Source: an uncultured Alphaproteobacteria bacterium
Lineage (GTDB): Bacteria > Pseudomonadota > Alphaproteobacteria > Caulobacterales > Caulobacteraceae
NCBI GenBank assembly: GCA_903928755.1
Contig: CAIYSH010000158.1
Location: forward strand, 1-37,753
Direction of reading: 5' to 3'
DNA length: 37,753 bases
Positions 1 through 7,377 of the stretch are shown here, piece by piece; the stretch's first letter is position 1, and every line of letters starts with the position of its first letter. The notes below the pieces were generated by a model. That model did not search any database. It was not told where the DNA came from and worked only from the letters and a program-made list of their open reading frames with translations. Made by a program: the position numbers and the translations under genes.

Positions 1-1
1 A

Positions 2-424
2 GAGCTGCTGAAGCCGGTGAAAAAAGCACCCCGCTATACGCCGGTGTCGCGCCGTCAGGATCGCCCGGACGCCATCGCCTGGTTTCTGCGCAATCACCCC
101 GAGGTGACGGACGCCCAGATTTCACGCCTGCTTGGCACCACCAAGGCCACCATTGATCAGGTCCGCAACCGGGCGCACTGGAACTCCACCAACATCAAGC
201 CGGTGGATCCGGTGACCCTGGGCCTCTCGACCCAGATGGAACTGGACGATGTCGTCCGCAAGGCGGCTGACAAGCGCGCCAAGGACGACGCCAAACGCGG
301 CATTGTTGAGCCCGACGGCCCGACGCTGGAGCCTGCATCACAGACCGGTACGGTGGTCCATGAGGATGACCAGATCGAATCACAGATCGACCAGCATGAT
401 GATGAGGACGGCGAAGAGGACTAG
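2..424 (+). CDS. trcR: TrcR/DUF1013 cell-cycle regulator, 3' part
   Basis: The reading frame is open from the window edge (codons from position 2 read ELLKPVKKAPRYTP), so the gene begins upstream and the GTG at 17 is probably internal. The visible 140 residues match the C-terminal part of DUF1013 proteins, called cell cycle transcriptional regulator TrcR in alphaproteobacteria. Characteristic stretches are RYTPVSRRQDRPDAIAWFLR, a helix-turn-helix-like segment (VTDAQISRLLGTTKATIDQ) and HWNSTNIKPVDPVTLGL. The tail is acidic (HEDDQIESQIDQHDDEDGEED). The family role is DNA binding in cell-cycle control; the exact targets cannot be read here. It is convergent with the small gene at 469-642. The family call is firm; the true start lies outside the window. 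Confidence 0.85.
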   Translation, partial: ELLKPVKKAPRYTPVSRRQDRPDAIAWFLRNHPEVTDAQISRLLGTTKATIDQVRNRAHWNSTNIKPVDPVTLGLSTQMELDDVVRKAADKRAKDDAKRGIVEPDGPTLEPASQTGTVVHEDDQIESQIDQHDDEDGEED

Positions 425-447
425 ATCTTCCCCCTCGGCAACTGCCA

Positions 448-470
448 GAGGCTGCGGACCTGGCAGCCTC
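448..470. terminator. Hairpin between convergent trcR and YdcH-like gene
   Basis: GAGGCTGC and GCAGCCTC form a perfect 8-bp stem around a 7-nt loop, 24 nt after the trcR stop and touching the stop codon of the minus-strand gene. There is no U-tract on either strand, so it is not a classic intrinsic terminator. It may act as a bidirectional 3'-end or transcript-stabilising structure. Confidence 0.35.
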
Positions 471-642
471 AGTGGGCGGTGGCGCGCAAGGCCTCGATCT
501 GTTCCTTCAGTCTGAGCTTCTTCCGCTTGAGGTCCTTGAGTTTCACATCATTCACGGCGGGATGTGACAATTCGTCATGAATGGCCTTTTCGAGGCTCTG
601 ATGACGGGTTCCAAGTTCACGAATTCGGGCTTCTACAGCCAT
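469..642 (-). CDS. YdcH family (DUF465) small protein
   Basis: A 57-residue, highly charged, helical protein: MAVEARIRELGTRHQSLEKA at the start, then HDELSHP and the family signature LKDLKRKKLRLKEQIEAL near the C-terminus. DUF465/YdcH proteins are short alpha-helical hairpins of unknown biochemical function that are abundant in alphaproteobacteria. I chose the ATG at 642 because GGAAGGA lies about 10 nt upstream; in-frame ATGs at 660 and 684 would add residues unlike the family. A paralogue is at 1886-2101, beyond ubiX. No function can be assigned from the sequence. Confidence 0.8.
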   Translation of the reverse strand: MAVEARIRELGTRHQSLEKAIHDELSHPAVNDVKLKDLKRKKLRLKEQIEALRATAH

Positions 643-770
643 ATCGGCGTATCCTTCCATTGAGCGAACGCCGACAGTGAACACCCGCTGGCACCGTCTG
701 TCAGATCACATATGTTTGCGAACCTGATCGAAATACCGGCACCCGACTTGCATAGCCCGAGGCTCACAAG

Positions 771-1370
771 GTGACAGATACTGCCCGCTCCCGTCTTGTC
801 GTCGGCATCTCCGGAGCCAGCGGCGTGGCCTATGGCCTGAGAACCCTGGATGCCTGCCGGGAACTGGGCGTTGAGACACATCTGATCCTGTCCCGCGCCG
901 CAGCGCTGACCATCGCCCAGGAAACAGCCCTCTCGCTTTCCGATGTCCAGGGGCGCGCTGACGTCCACTACAAGGCCGGAGACGTTGGTGCGGCCGTGGC
1001 CTCAGGGTCGTTCAGGACCCTTGGCATGATCATCGCACCCTGTTCGGTGCGGACCATGAGCGAGATCGCCACGGGCGTGACCTCTTCCCTGCTGACCCGG
1101 GCTGCCGACGTGACCCTGAAGGAACGGCGAAGTCTGGTGCTGATGGTCCGGGAAACACCCCTGCACCTGGGTCATCTGAGAACCATGGTACAGCTGGCTG
1201 AAATGGGAGCCATCATCGCCCCGCCCCTGCCGGCCTTCTATGCCAATCCAGCCAGCCTTGAAGACATGGTCGATCAATCCGTCGGCCGCGCCCTCGACCC
1301 GTTCGGACTTTCCTGGGCCCGGGTTCGACGCTGGGGCGAAGATGTCGGTCCTGTATCCGGAGACACCTGA
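771..1370 (+). CDS. ubiX: Flavin prenyltransferase UbiX
   Basis: UbiX transfers a dimethylallyl group to FMN, making the prenylated-FMN cofactor used by UbiD-type decarboxylases, here presumably in ubiquinone synthesis. The N-terminal Rossmann-like motif VVGISGASGVAYG (residues 10-22) binds FMN. The segments IIAPCSVRTMSEIATGVTSS and VLMVRETPLHLGHLRTM are typical of the family, including the conserved Arg-Glu-Thr-Pro. At 199 residues it has normal length. The start is a GTG with GAGG 8 nt upstream. The next gene starts directly after its stop codon (TGA then ATG, no gap), so the two are almost certainly cotranscribed. No ubiD is in the window. Confidence 0.95.
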   Translation: MTDTARSRLVVGISGASGVAYGLRTLDACRELGVETHLILSRAAALTIAQETALSLSDVQGRADVHYKAGDVGAAVASGSFRTLGMIIAPCSVRTMSEIATGVTSSLLTRAADVTLKERRSLVLMVRETPLHLGHLRTMVQLAEMGAIIAPPLPAFYANPASLEDMVDQSVGRALDPFGLSWARVRRWGEDVGPVSGDT

Positions 1371-1817
1371 ATGTCCCTTTGGGATTGGACCCTGGACGCC
1401 TACAGCCGGCCGGGGGTGGCCGAAGCCTGCCTCGTCCTGCAGGATGAACATGGCCTCAATACCGCTTACCTGCTTTGGGCCGTGTGGGCAGAGGGAGCAC
1501 CTGACCCTGTCCTCGATCAGGCAGCCGGACTGGCAAAGGCCTGGGACAATGAGGTGCTGAAGCCGGTCCGCGCCGTCCGCAAGCGCCTGAAGCCCGCATT
1601 TCCCGGAATTGATGATGCCGAACGGGAAGGCCTTCGTGATGACATCAAGGCCGCCGAACTGAGGGCCGAACGGGTGCTGATGGAAAACCTTGCGCACCTT
1701 GCAAAGAATGCAAGTGGCGGAATGCCGGCCCAGCATGCCCTGATCGCTGCGGCCCGGGCCTGGGGCATGGCCCCTCCGGAACAGGCCCTTGCCGTCCTCG
1801 CGGGTGCCCTGCGTTGA
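1371..1817 (+). CDS. TIGR02444/DUF2390 family protein
   Basis: A 148-residue cytosolic protein beginning MSLWDWTLDAYSRPGVAEAC and continuing LVLQDEHGLNTAYLLWAVW. This opening (a tryptophan-rich start, then a QD-x-HG-x-N-x-x-LLW-type segment) is typical of TIGR02444/DUF2390 proteins, which have no established activity. The rest is helical and rich in Arg, Ala and Glu. It abuts ubiX with no intergenic base, which suggests translational coupling. I recognise the family only by this pattern and cannot propose a reaction. Confidence 0.8.
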   Translation: MSLWDWTLDAYSRPGVAEACLVLQDEHGLNTAYLLWAVWAEGAPDPVLDQAAGLAKAWDNEVLKPVRAVRKRLKPAFPGIDDAEREGLRDDIKAAELRAERVLMENLAHLAKNASGGMPAQHALIAAARAWGMAPPEQALAVLAGALR

Positions 1818-1885
1818 CCGGTCAGGTCTTGCCACGCGCCTCAAGTCGGATTCATCATGGTCGGCAAAGGCTTTGAGGGCTGATC

Positions 1886-2101
1886 ATGAACGAGGATGAA
1901 GGCGAAGGCGACGCCCTTGTCAGGGTTCGGCTGGCAACAGCCCAGCAGGATCATTCAGATCTGGATTCGGCCATTCACGCCCTGGGGGCCATGCCCATTC
2001 CTGACATGATGGTGATCAGCCGCCTGAAGCGCAAGAAACTGCTGCTGAAGGACGAGATCGAACGTCTGAAGGACCAGTTGACCCCTGACATCATCGCCTG
2101 A
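1886..2101 (+). CDS. YdcH family (DUF465) small protein, second copy
   Basis: A 71-residue charged helical protein. The C-terminal half (ISRLKRKKLLLKDEIERLKD) carries the same RLKRKKLxLKDEIExL signature as the minus-strand gene at 469-642, so the two are paralogues or members of the same large family. The N-terminus is acidic (MNEDEGEGD). It follows the TIGR02444-type gene by 68 nt and could be in the same transcript. No function is known for the family. Confidence 0.8.
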   Translation: MNEDEGEGDALVRVRLATAQQDHSDLDSAIHALGAMPIPDMMVISRLKRKKLLLKDEIERLKDQLTPDIIA

Positions 2102-2142
2102 TGCGTCCTGTGATGAAGATATCCTGCCTGATGGGGCCCGCT

Positions 2143-3354
2143 TCAGGGTTCAGACGACACCCCCTTGGTGATCAGCCTGTCGATATCGGCCTCTGACACC
2201 CCGGCCTCTGCAAGGATGGCGCGACTGTGCTCACCCAGGCCAGGCCCCGGCCAGCGGACCGCGCCGGGTGTTTCCGACATCTTCGGAAACGCATTCTGCA
2301 TCTTCAACCTGCCGAAGACCGGATGGACGGTCTCGACAATCGCATTGCGGGCCATGAACTGCGGATCGGCAAGCATGTCGGGGGCCCGGAAGACGCGACC
2401 GGAGGGAATGCCCTTTTCTTCCAGCAGGGCCAGCAACTGGCCCAGGTCCCAGGTCCGGGTCCAGTCTGCGATGATATGATCCAGTTCGGCCTGGTTCGCG
2501 CCCCGGGCTGCATGGCTGGCAAATTTCGGATCGCCGGACAGGTCCGTCCGCCCCATGGTCTCTGCCAGTCGCGCGAAGACGGTATCGCCATTGCCGCCGA
2601 TCAGGATCATCTCGTCATTGAGGCAGGGATAGACATTGGACGGTGCAATGCCCGGCAGTATGGCACCGGCCCGTTCGCGGACATAGCCGGTCAGGTCATA
2701 CTCGGTGACTAGGTTTTCCATGACGGAAAGCACGCTTTCATAGAGGGCTGCGTCAATCATCTGACCGCGGCCCGTACGACTGCGGTGATGGAGCGCCATG
2801 GTGATTCCCATCACGGCGTGCATGGCCGTCAGGCTGTCACCGATGGAAATTCCGGCCCGGGCCGGGGGACGGTCCGGCTCGCCGGTGACATACCGCAAAC
2901 CGCCCATGGCCTCGCCGATCAGGCCATATCCGGCCCGTTCGGCATAGGGTCCGGTCTGGCCGAAGCCTGATACCCGCGCCATGATCAATCCGGGGTTCCG
3001 GGCGGCAAGAACCTCATATCCCATGCCCCATTTCTCCATGGTGCCGGGCCTGAAATTCTCGATGAGGATGTCAGCCTGATCTATCAGGGTGACGGCAATG
3101 TCCCGGCCTTCCGGGGTCCGCAGGTCCAGGGCGAGGGAGCGCTTGTTCCGGCCAATGACAGGCCACCAGGGCGACAGGCCCTTGGGCAGTGACCGACCCC
3201 ATTGCCGCATGGGATCGCCCGCGCCGGGATCCTCGATCTTGACCACGTCGGCCCCGAAGTCACCCAGAATCTGGCCGCAGAAAGGGCCGGCGATCAGGGT
3301 GCCCATCTCGATGACCTTCAGATCGCTCAAGGGGCCTGTAGGGGGTGTGGTCAT
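2143..3354 (-). CDS. CaiB/BaiF family III CoA-transferase
   Basis: A 403-residue enzyme of the formyl-CoA transferase/CaiB family, which moves CoA between carboxylic acids through an aspartyl-CoA thioester. It shows the usual opening (LSDLKVIEMGTLIAGPFCGQ), the ADVVKIEDPGAGDPMR segment, KRSLALDLRTPEGR, the ADILIENFRPGTMEKWG motif and the TGRGQMIDAAL motif. The likely nucleophilic Asp is D173 in ISIGDSLTAMHA. I chose ATG 3354 because GGGAG lies 7 nt upstream and family homology begins there; the open frame upstream to 3663 is composition-driven. It is divergent from the FAH-family gene at 3453 with a 98-bp gap. The substrate cannot be deduced. Confidence 0.9.
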   Translation of the reverse strand: MTTPPTGPLSDLKVIEMGTLIAGPFCGQILGDFGADVVKIEDPGAGDPMRQWGRSLPKGLSPWWPVIGRNKRSLALDLRTPEGRDIAVTLIDQADILIENFRPGTMEKWGMGYEVLAARNPGLIMARVSGFGQTGPYAERAGYGLIGEAMGGLRYVTGEPDRPPARAGISIGDSLTAMHAVMGITMALHHRSRTGRGQMIDAALYESVLSVMENLVTEYDLTGYVRERAGAILPGIAPSNVYPCLNDEMILIGGNGDTVFARLAETMGRTDLSGDPKFASHAARGANQAELDHIIADWTRTWDLGQLLALLEEKGIPSGRVFRAPDMLADPQFMARNAIVETVHPVFGRLKMQNAFPKMSETPGAVRWPGPGLGEHSRAILAEAGVSEADIDRLITKGVSSEP

Positions 3355-3452
3355 CTGAAGTCTCCCGCATTCGTCGCGCTTTGGAGCCCTGCGGGCCGCC
3401 AGTGTCAATCCGCCGCTTTCCAAGTGCGAAGCGCGGGCGTATTTGCGCAGCC

Positions 3453-4133
3453 ATGACCAGCTACATCTTTCCCCCGCCCGCCCAGACCGTCGTGCCCGTC
3501 GAAGGCCAGGAGGCTGTCTTTCCTGTGCGCCGCATCCTGTGCGTCGGACGCAATTACGCCGCTCACCGGGCCGAGATGGGCGGCGATGATCGCGAGCCAC
3601 CCTTCTTCTTTTCCAAACCCGCCGATGCCATCCGGAACCAGGGCGAAAATCCAGCCTACCCATCCGTCACCGGCAACCTCCATCATGAAATCGAGTTGGT
3701 CATTGCCCTGAAGTCGGGCGGCGCCGACATTCCGGTTTCCGAGGCCCTGGGTCACATTCTTGGCTATGCCGTTGGCGTCGACCTGACCCGCCGGGACCTG
3801 CAGAATGCTGCCAAGGACAAGGGACACCCCTGGGATTCCGGCAAGGCCTTCGACGGATCGGCCCCGATTTCAGCCATCCGTCCCTGGAGCGGGGCCCCGC
3901 CACAGGGCCGGATTGCAATCTCGGTCAATGGACAGGTCAAGCAGGCCTCGACCATCGACAACATGATCTGGAACGTCGCCGAAGTGATTGCTGAAGCCTC
4001 GAGGCTGTGGACCCTGTCCGCGGGCGATCTGATCTATACAGGCACGCCCGAAGGCGTCGGCCCCCTGGTCAGGGGCGATGAGGTTGCAGGTGAGATTGAA
4101 GGTGTCGGCACCCTGACCTTTACGGTCGCCTGA
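3453..4133 (+). CDS. Fumarylacetoacetate hydrolase family, fumarylpyruvate-hydrolase-like
   Basis: A 226-residue FAH-fold hydrolase that would cleave a C-C bond in a fumaryl-ketoacid. The divalent-metal ligands are visible: E79 and E81 in HHEIELVIAL, and D110 in GYAVGVDLTRRDLQ. RRILCVGRNYAAHRAEMG and EPPFFFSKPADAI are characteristic of the fumarylpyruvate-hydrolase branch (gentisate pathway), with GDLIYTGTPEGVGPL near the C-terminus. The start is placed at ATG 3453 by family homology; no strong Shine-Dalgarno is visible. The next gene, a zeta-GST-like isomerase, follows after 1 nt. The pair resembles the last two steps of gentisate or homogentisate breakdown, but no ring-cleaving dioxygenase is present nearby, so the substrate stays open. 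Confidence 0.88.
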   Translation: MTSYIFPPPAQTVVPVEGQEAVFPVRRILCVGRNYAAHRAEMGGDDREPPFFFSKPADAIRNQGENPAYPSVTGNLHHEIELVIALKSGGADIPVSEALGHILGYAVGVDLTRRDLQNAAKDKGHPWDSGKAFDGSAPISAIRPWSGAPPQGRIAISVNGQVKQASTIDNMIWNVAEVIAEASRLWTLSAGDLIYTGTPEGVGPLVRGDEVAGEIEGVGTLTFTVA

Positions 4134-4134
4134 G

Positions 4135-4779
4135 ATGACCCTGAAGCTTTACAGCGGCTGGCGGGCGACCGCCCCCTATCGCGTGCGCATCGGCCTGCAA
4201 CTCAAGGGCCTGGACTTTGACTATGTCAGTGTGAATCTTCTGGGGGGAGAGCAGCACAAGCCCGCCTATCGCGCCGTCAACCGTCAACGCCTGACCCCGG
4301 CCCTGGACCTCGGCGATGGCGACATCATGACCCAGAGCCTGGCCATTCTGGAGTGGCTGGACGAGACCCATCCGGAGCCTGCGCTCCTGCCGGGTGACGC
4401 CAGGACCCGGGCCCGCATCCGCGCCATGGCCATGGTCATCGCCTGTGACGTCCATCCACTGAACAACACCCGGGTCGGGCGGGCCCTTGAGGCCATGGAT
4501 GTCTCACCCGTGCGGCGTGCCAAGTGGAGCGAAAGGTGGATCGTGGACGGCTTCCAGACCCTGGAGCCGATCATCGCGGAATATGGTCGGGGGTTTGCCT
4601 TCGGCGATACCCCGACCCTTGCGGACTGCTGCCTCATTCCCCAGGTCTATTCGGCGGAACGGTTTGACGTTTCCCTGGAGCCCTTCCCGGCCATCCGGGC
4701 CGTTGCCGAGCATGCCGCAAGCCATCCGGCCTTCATGGCCGCCCACCCTGACCTGCAGCCGGACGCCGTGCATGCTTGA
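4135..4779 (+). CDS. Maleylacetoacetate/maleylpyruvate isomerase-like, zeta-class GST
   Basis: A 214-residue GST-fold protein: an N-terminal thioredoxin-like domain (YRVRIGLQLKGLDFDYVSVN, then QRLTPALDLGDGDIMTQSLA with the glutathione-contact QS) and an all-helical C-terminal domain (FGDTPTLADCCLIPQ). Zeta-class enzymes isomerise maleyl to fumaryl compounds using glutathione, feeding the FAH-family product encoded immediately upstream. Oddly, the N-terminal active-site SSxS motif seen in most members reads ATAP (residues 11-14). It may still work with Thr12, or it may have another role. Its 3' end overlaps the carbonic anhydrase start by 8 nt. Confidence 0.85.
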   Translation: MTLKLYSGWRATAPYRVRIGLQLKGLDFDYVSVNLLGGEQHKPAYRAVNRQRLTPALDLGDGDIMTQSLAILEWLDETHPEPALLPGDARTRARIRAMAMVIACDVHPLNNTRVGRALEAMDVSPVRRAKWSERWIVDGFQTLEPIIAEYGRGFAFGDTPTLADCCLIPQVYSAERFDVSLEPFPAIRAVAEHAASHPAFMAAHPDLQPDAVHA

Positions 4780-5386
4780 GGACCTGAAAGCCAATAACCG
4801 CCGCTGGGCCGCTGCCAAGCTCGCAGTAGACCCCGGATTTTTCGAACGCCTCGCAGGTCAGCAGACTCCCGAATACCTCTGGATCGGATGTTCCGACAGC
4901 CGCGTGCCGGCCAATGACATTGTCGGCCTCGATCCCGGTGAGCTGTTCGTTCACCGCAATGTGGCCAATCTCGCCCCGCCCCAGGACGCCAATTATCTGT
5001 CAGTCCTGCAGTTCGCCGTGGATGTCCTGAAGGTTAAGCACATCATGGTGGTTGGCCACTATGGCTGCGGGGGCGTAGCAGCCGCCGTAGACGGCAAGAG
5101 GCGGGGTCTGGTTGACCACTGGCTGCATCCGATCCGGGAAACCGCGACCCGTTGCCGCCATGAACTCGAGGCCATTCCTGGCGAAACGGATCGTCTGAAC
5201 CGTCTGTGCGAACTCAATGTCATCGCCCAGGTCAGGAATGTTGCGTCCGATGTTTTCGTTCAGGACGCCTGGGCGCGCGGACAGAAGATCAGCGTGCATG
5301 GCTGGATCTACACGATTGCAGACGGCCTTGTGACCGACCTTGCTGTCACCACCAGTAATGCTGCCGAACTGGACCGGCTGGCTTAG
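4772..5386 (+). CDS. Beta-class carbonic anhydrase
   Basis: A 204-residue zinc enzyme converting CO2 and water to bicarbonate in the cytosol. The zinc ligands and catalytic dyad are all present: C40, D42 and R44 in CSDSRVPA, and H96 and C99 in GHYGCGG. Other family stretches are GELFVHRNVANL, the LCELNVIAQVRN segment and VHGWIYTIADG. I chose ATG 4772 because it matches the usual N-terminus (MLEDLKANNRRWA); the long open frame upstream belongs to the isomerase region read out of frame. Its start lies inside the end of the isomerase gene, suggesting coupling. The 3' end overlaps the convergent XdhC gene by 4 bp. Confidence 0.93.
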   Translation: MLEDLKANNRRWAAAKLAVDPGFFERLAGQQTPEYLWIGCSDSRVPANDIVGLDPGELFVHRNVANLAPPQDANYLSVLQFAVDVLKVKHIMVVGHYGCGGVAAAVDGKRRGLVDHWLHPIRETATRCRHELEAIPGETDRLNRLCELNVIAQVRNVASDVFVQDAWARGQKISVHGWIYTIADGLVTDLAVTTSNAAELDRLA

Positions 5387-6342
5387 GCTTCAGCCAGCCC
5401 CCTGCCGTATCTGAGGGCCATGATCTCGCCGATCACCGAGACGGCAACCTCCCACGGTGCCTTGCCGCCTATGTCGAGGCCGATCGGGGCCCGGACCCTT
5501 GAAAGCTGAACTTCCGGCACGCCGGCCGCCCTCAGAGGTGCCAGTCTTTCGGCCAGACGTTTTCTTGCGCCCAGCAGACCAACATATCCGGCTGCCGAAG
5601 GCAGGGCCGCGGCCAGGGCTTCCCGGTCGGTATCCAGGTTGTGGGTGGCAATGGCAATCGCCGTCCAGGGGTCTGTCCCTATGGCGGCCAGAGCCGACTG
5701 CGGATCATCCCTGCGGTAGGCGAGACCTGACACCGGAGGCGGCAATTCGGGCCCCTTGGAGCGGACAAAGGTTGTCTGCAGGCCGCTCTGCGCACCGAGC
5801 CAGGCAATGGCCAGAGCGGTTGGATCCGATCCGAAGACAACCAGTTTTGGCGGCGGATCATAGTGCCGCCGCACAGCCCCGGCCCAGGGCTCGGGATCAG
5901 ACGGATCAAGGCAGACCTGCCTGAGACCATCACTGAGCCAGACCACGGGCCGACGTTCCGTCTCTGCCGCAAGCAATGCCGCGAGCGCCGGCAAGTCCGG
6001 AGCAAGCCGCTCAAGAAAGATTTCGATTCCGGCACCGCATAACAGCTGGATATCCGGCCACGGGCTGCCCTGGCCGTAGACCAGACTGCGCGGTTCCCCA
6101 TCCTCCAGACAGGCATAGGCATGGTCGGCGATGTCGGCCTCGACACAACCTCCGGAAAAATACCCCGCAACAATCCCGTCGGCGAAGACCATCTGGGTGC
6201 CCACCGGACGGGGCCCACCACCGTCGACCCGCACAAGGGTTGCCAGGATCATCGGGTATCCGCCGTCACGTGCCTGGCGGAGGGCGGGGCGGACATCATC
6301 GGCTAGGCCGAACATCGGCCATTCGGGAAGCGGCTCTCTCAT
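5383..6342 (-). CDS. XdhC/CoxI family protein
   Basis: A 319-residue two-domain protein. The N-terminal XdhC_CoxI domain shows the GGGPRPVGTQM segment and the SGGCVEADIADHA motif with C66. The C-terminal domain is Rossmann-like (KLVVFGSDPTALAIAWLG) and ends with the conserved GLDIGGKAPWEVAVSVIGEI. Family members help sulfurate and insert molybdenum cofactor into xanthine dehydrogenase-type enzymes. No xdhA/xdhB or CO dehydrogenase genes are in the window, so the client enzyme is unknown. AAGG lies about 10 nt before the ATG. It is divergent from the AKR-like gene at 6450. Confidence 0.88.
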   Translation of the reverse strand: MREPLPEWPMFGLADDVRPALRQARDGGYPMILATLVRVDGGGPRPVGTQMVFADGIVAGYFSGGCVEADIADHAYACLEDGEPRSLVYGQGSPWPDIQLLCGAGIEIFLERLAPDLPALAALLAAETERRPVVWLSDGLRQVCLDPSDPEPWAGAVRRHYDPPPKLVVFGSDPTALAIAWLGAQSGLQTTFVRSKGPELPPPVSGLAYRRDDPQSALAAIGTDPWTAIAIATHNLDTDREALAAALPSAAGYVGLLGARKRLAERLAPLRAAGVPEVQLSRVRAPIGLDIGGKAPWEVAVSVIGEIMALRYGRGLAEA

Positions 6343-6449
6343 GGCCCTGGACCTTAACTCCCCGGAAGGGTTTCAGACACCGGTTCTTTAGGCATTTGTC
6401 CCAGAATGGCCCTTCGAAAGTTTTCTCGCCAGGGCGTTTTTCGCATTTC

Positions 6450-7322
6450 ATGACCGGTTTACTGAGCAAGTTGGGCCTTTCCTCGGGCCAGTTCGCCCTG
6501 GATCAGGCCCCTGTCCGCGGCCGCCCGCCCCAGGTTGAGGTTCGCGACATCCTCGAGATTGCGGCGCGCGCGGGCGTGTCCGCCTTTGACCTGGCCGGAA
6601 GGTCCCCCCAGGCAGAACTGGACATCGGTGCGGCACTGCCCCAGCCCAGTCCCTTCCATGTAACGATTTCAACCGTCCGGGCCGATCGCGGGCCGGATCT
6701 GGTGGAAGCCGAGGCCCGCGCCGTTCTTCGCCGGCTGGGCATCGACCAGGCAGACTGCCTTCTGGTACCCTCTGCCTCGGAACTTTTCGGGCCACATGGT
6801 CTGGCGCTCTGGGATCGCCTGAAGGCGTTGAAGGACCAGGGGCTGACCCGCAAGATCGGCATTTCGGTTTTTGCCTCCGACGATCCCCTGGGCCTGGCCA
6901 GACGTTTCCGCCCTGATGTTGTGCAGGCGCCGGCAAGTCTTCTGGATCAGCGCCTGCTCATTGATGGCACCCTGGCGGCCATTGCCGGCATGGGACTCGA
7001 GGTCCAGCTGCGGTCCATCTTCCTGAACGGTCTGCTCCTCCTGCCTCCGGAACGGGCGCCCAGCCACCTGAAGGCCGCAACCAACCGGATTCACCGGGCG
7101 CGGCGACTGATCGCAGAAGGTCGGTCAGATCCTCTGCAGGCCGCCCTTGGCTTTGCGCTGACACGACCCGAAGCCAGCCGGGTGATTGTCGGTGTCAGCT
7201 CGGTAGGCGAACTGAATGCCGTCCTTGCGGCGGCATCCCGTCCGATCCCCGATCTGGACTGGGACGAAATGGCCATGGACGATCCAGAGGCCCTGGACTC
7301 GCGGTCCTGGGCCGCTGCCTGA
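6450..7322 (+). CDS. Aldo/keto reductase-fold protein with degraded catalytic tetrad
   Basis: The 290-residue protein follows the AKR (beta/alpha)8 pattern. AARAGVSAFDLAG corresponds to the usual AxxxGxxxFDTA strand, LKALKDQGLTRKIGISVFAS to the V-R-x-IGVS strand, and the C-terminal ALGFALTRPEASRVIVGVSS to the cofactor-end strand. Of the AKR tetrad only the Asp (D47) is recognisable. The Tyr position reads S/P (residues 52-53), the Lys position reads Val (V76 in ISTVRA) and the His position reads Pro (P107 in CLLVPSA). It may be a non-catalytic member or may have reassigned chemistry. I chose ATG 6450 because the frame upstream only mirrors the XdhC gene. It is convergent with mtgA. Confidence 0.8.
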   Translation: MTGLLSKLGLSSGQFALDQAPVRGRPPQVEVRDILEIAARAGVSAFDLAGRSPQAELDIGAALPQPSPFHVTISTVRADRGPDLVEAEARAVLRRLGIDQADCLLVPSASELFGPHGLALWDRLKALKDQGLTRKIGISVFASDDPLGLARRFRPDVVQAPASLLDQRLLIDGTLAAIAGMGLEVQLRSIFLNGLLLLPPERAPSHLKAATNRIHRARRLIAEGRSDPLQAALGFALTRPEASRVIVGVSSVGELNAVLAAASRPIPDLDWDEMAMDDPEALDSRSWAAA

Positions 7323-7335
7323 ATGAGGTCGAATG

Positions 7336-7366
7336 ACGGGAAGTTCCAGACAGGAACCTGTCCCGT
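7336..7366. terminator. Interrupted hairpin between convergent AKR-like gene and mtgA
   Basis: ACGGGA-a-GTTCC pairs with GGAAC-ctg-TCCCGT around the loop AGACA, in the 55-bp gap between two convergent genes. No U-tract is visible on either strand, so a terminator role is only inferred from position. Confidence 0.35.
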
Positions 7367-7377
7367 GACCCAGGATC

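Noticed and set aside
1002..1844. 280-residue open frame opposite ubiX and the TIGR02444-type gene
   Set aside because: Both genes on the plus strand are clearly real; this frame has no domain features.
3355..3663. N-terminal extension of the CoA-transferase frame
   Set aside because: It overlaps the divergent hydrolase gene in antisense, and the Shine-Dalgarno and family homology support 3354.
4487..4771. N-terminal extension of the carbonic anhydrase frame
   Set aside because: It lies within the isomerase gene in another frame, and the family N-terminus starts at 4772.
5976..6449. N-terminal extension of the AKR-like frame
   Set aside because: It is antisense to XdhC and Pro/Arg-rich; protein similarity begins at 6450.
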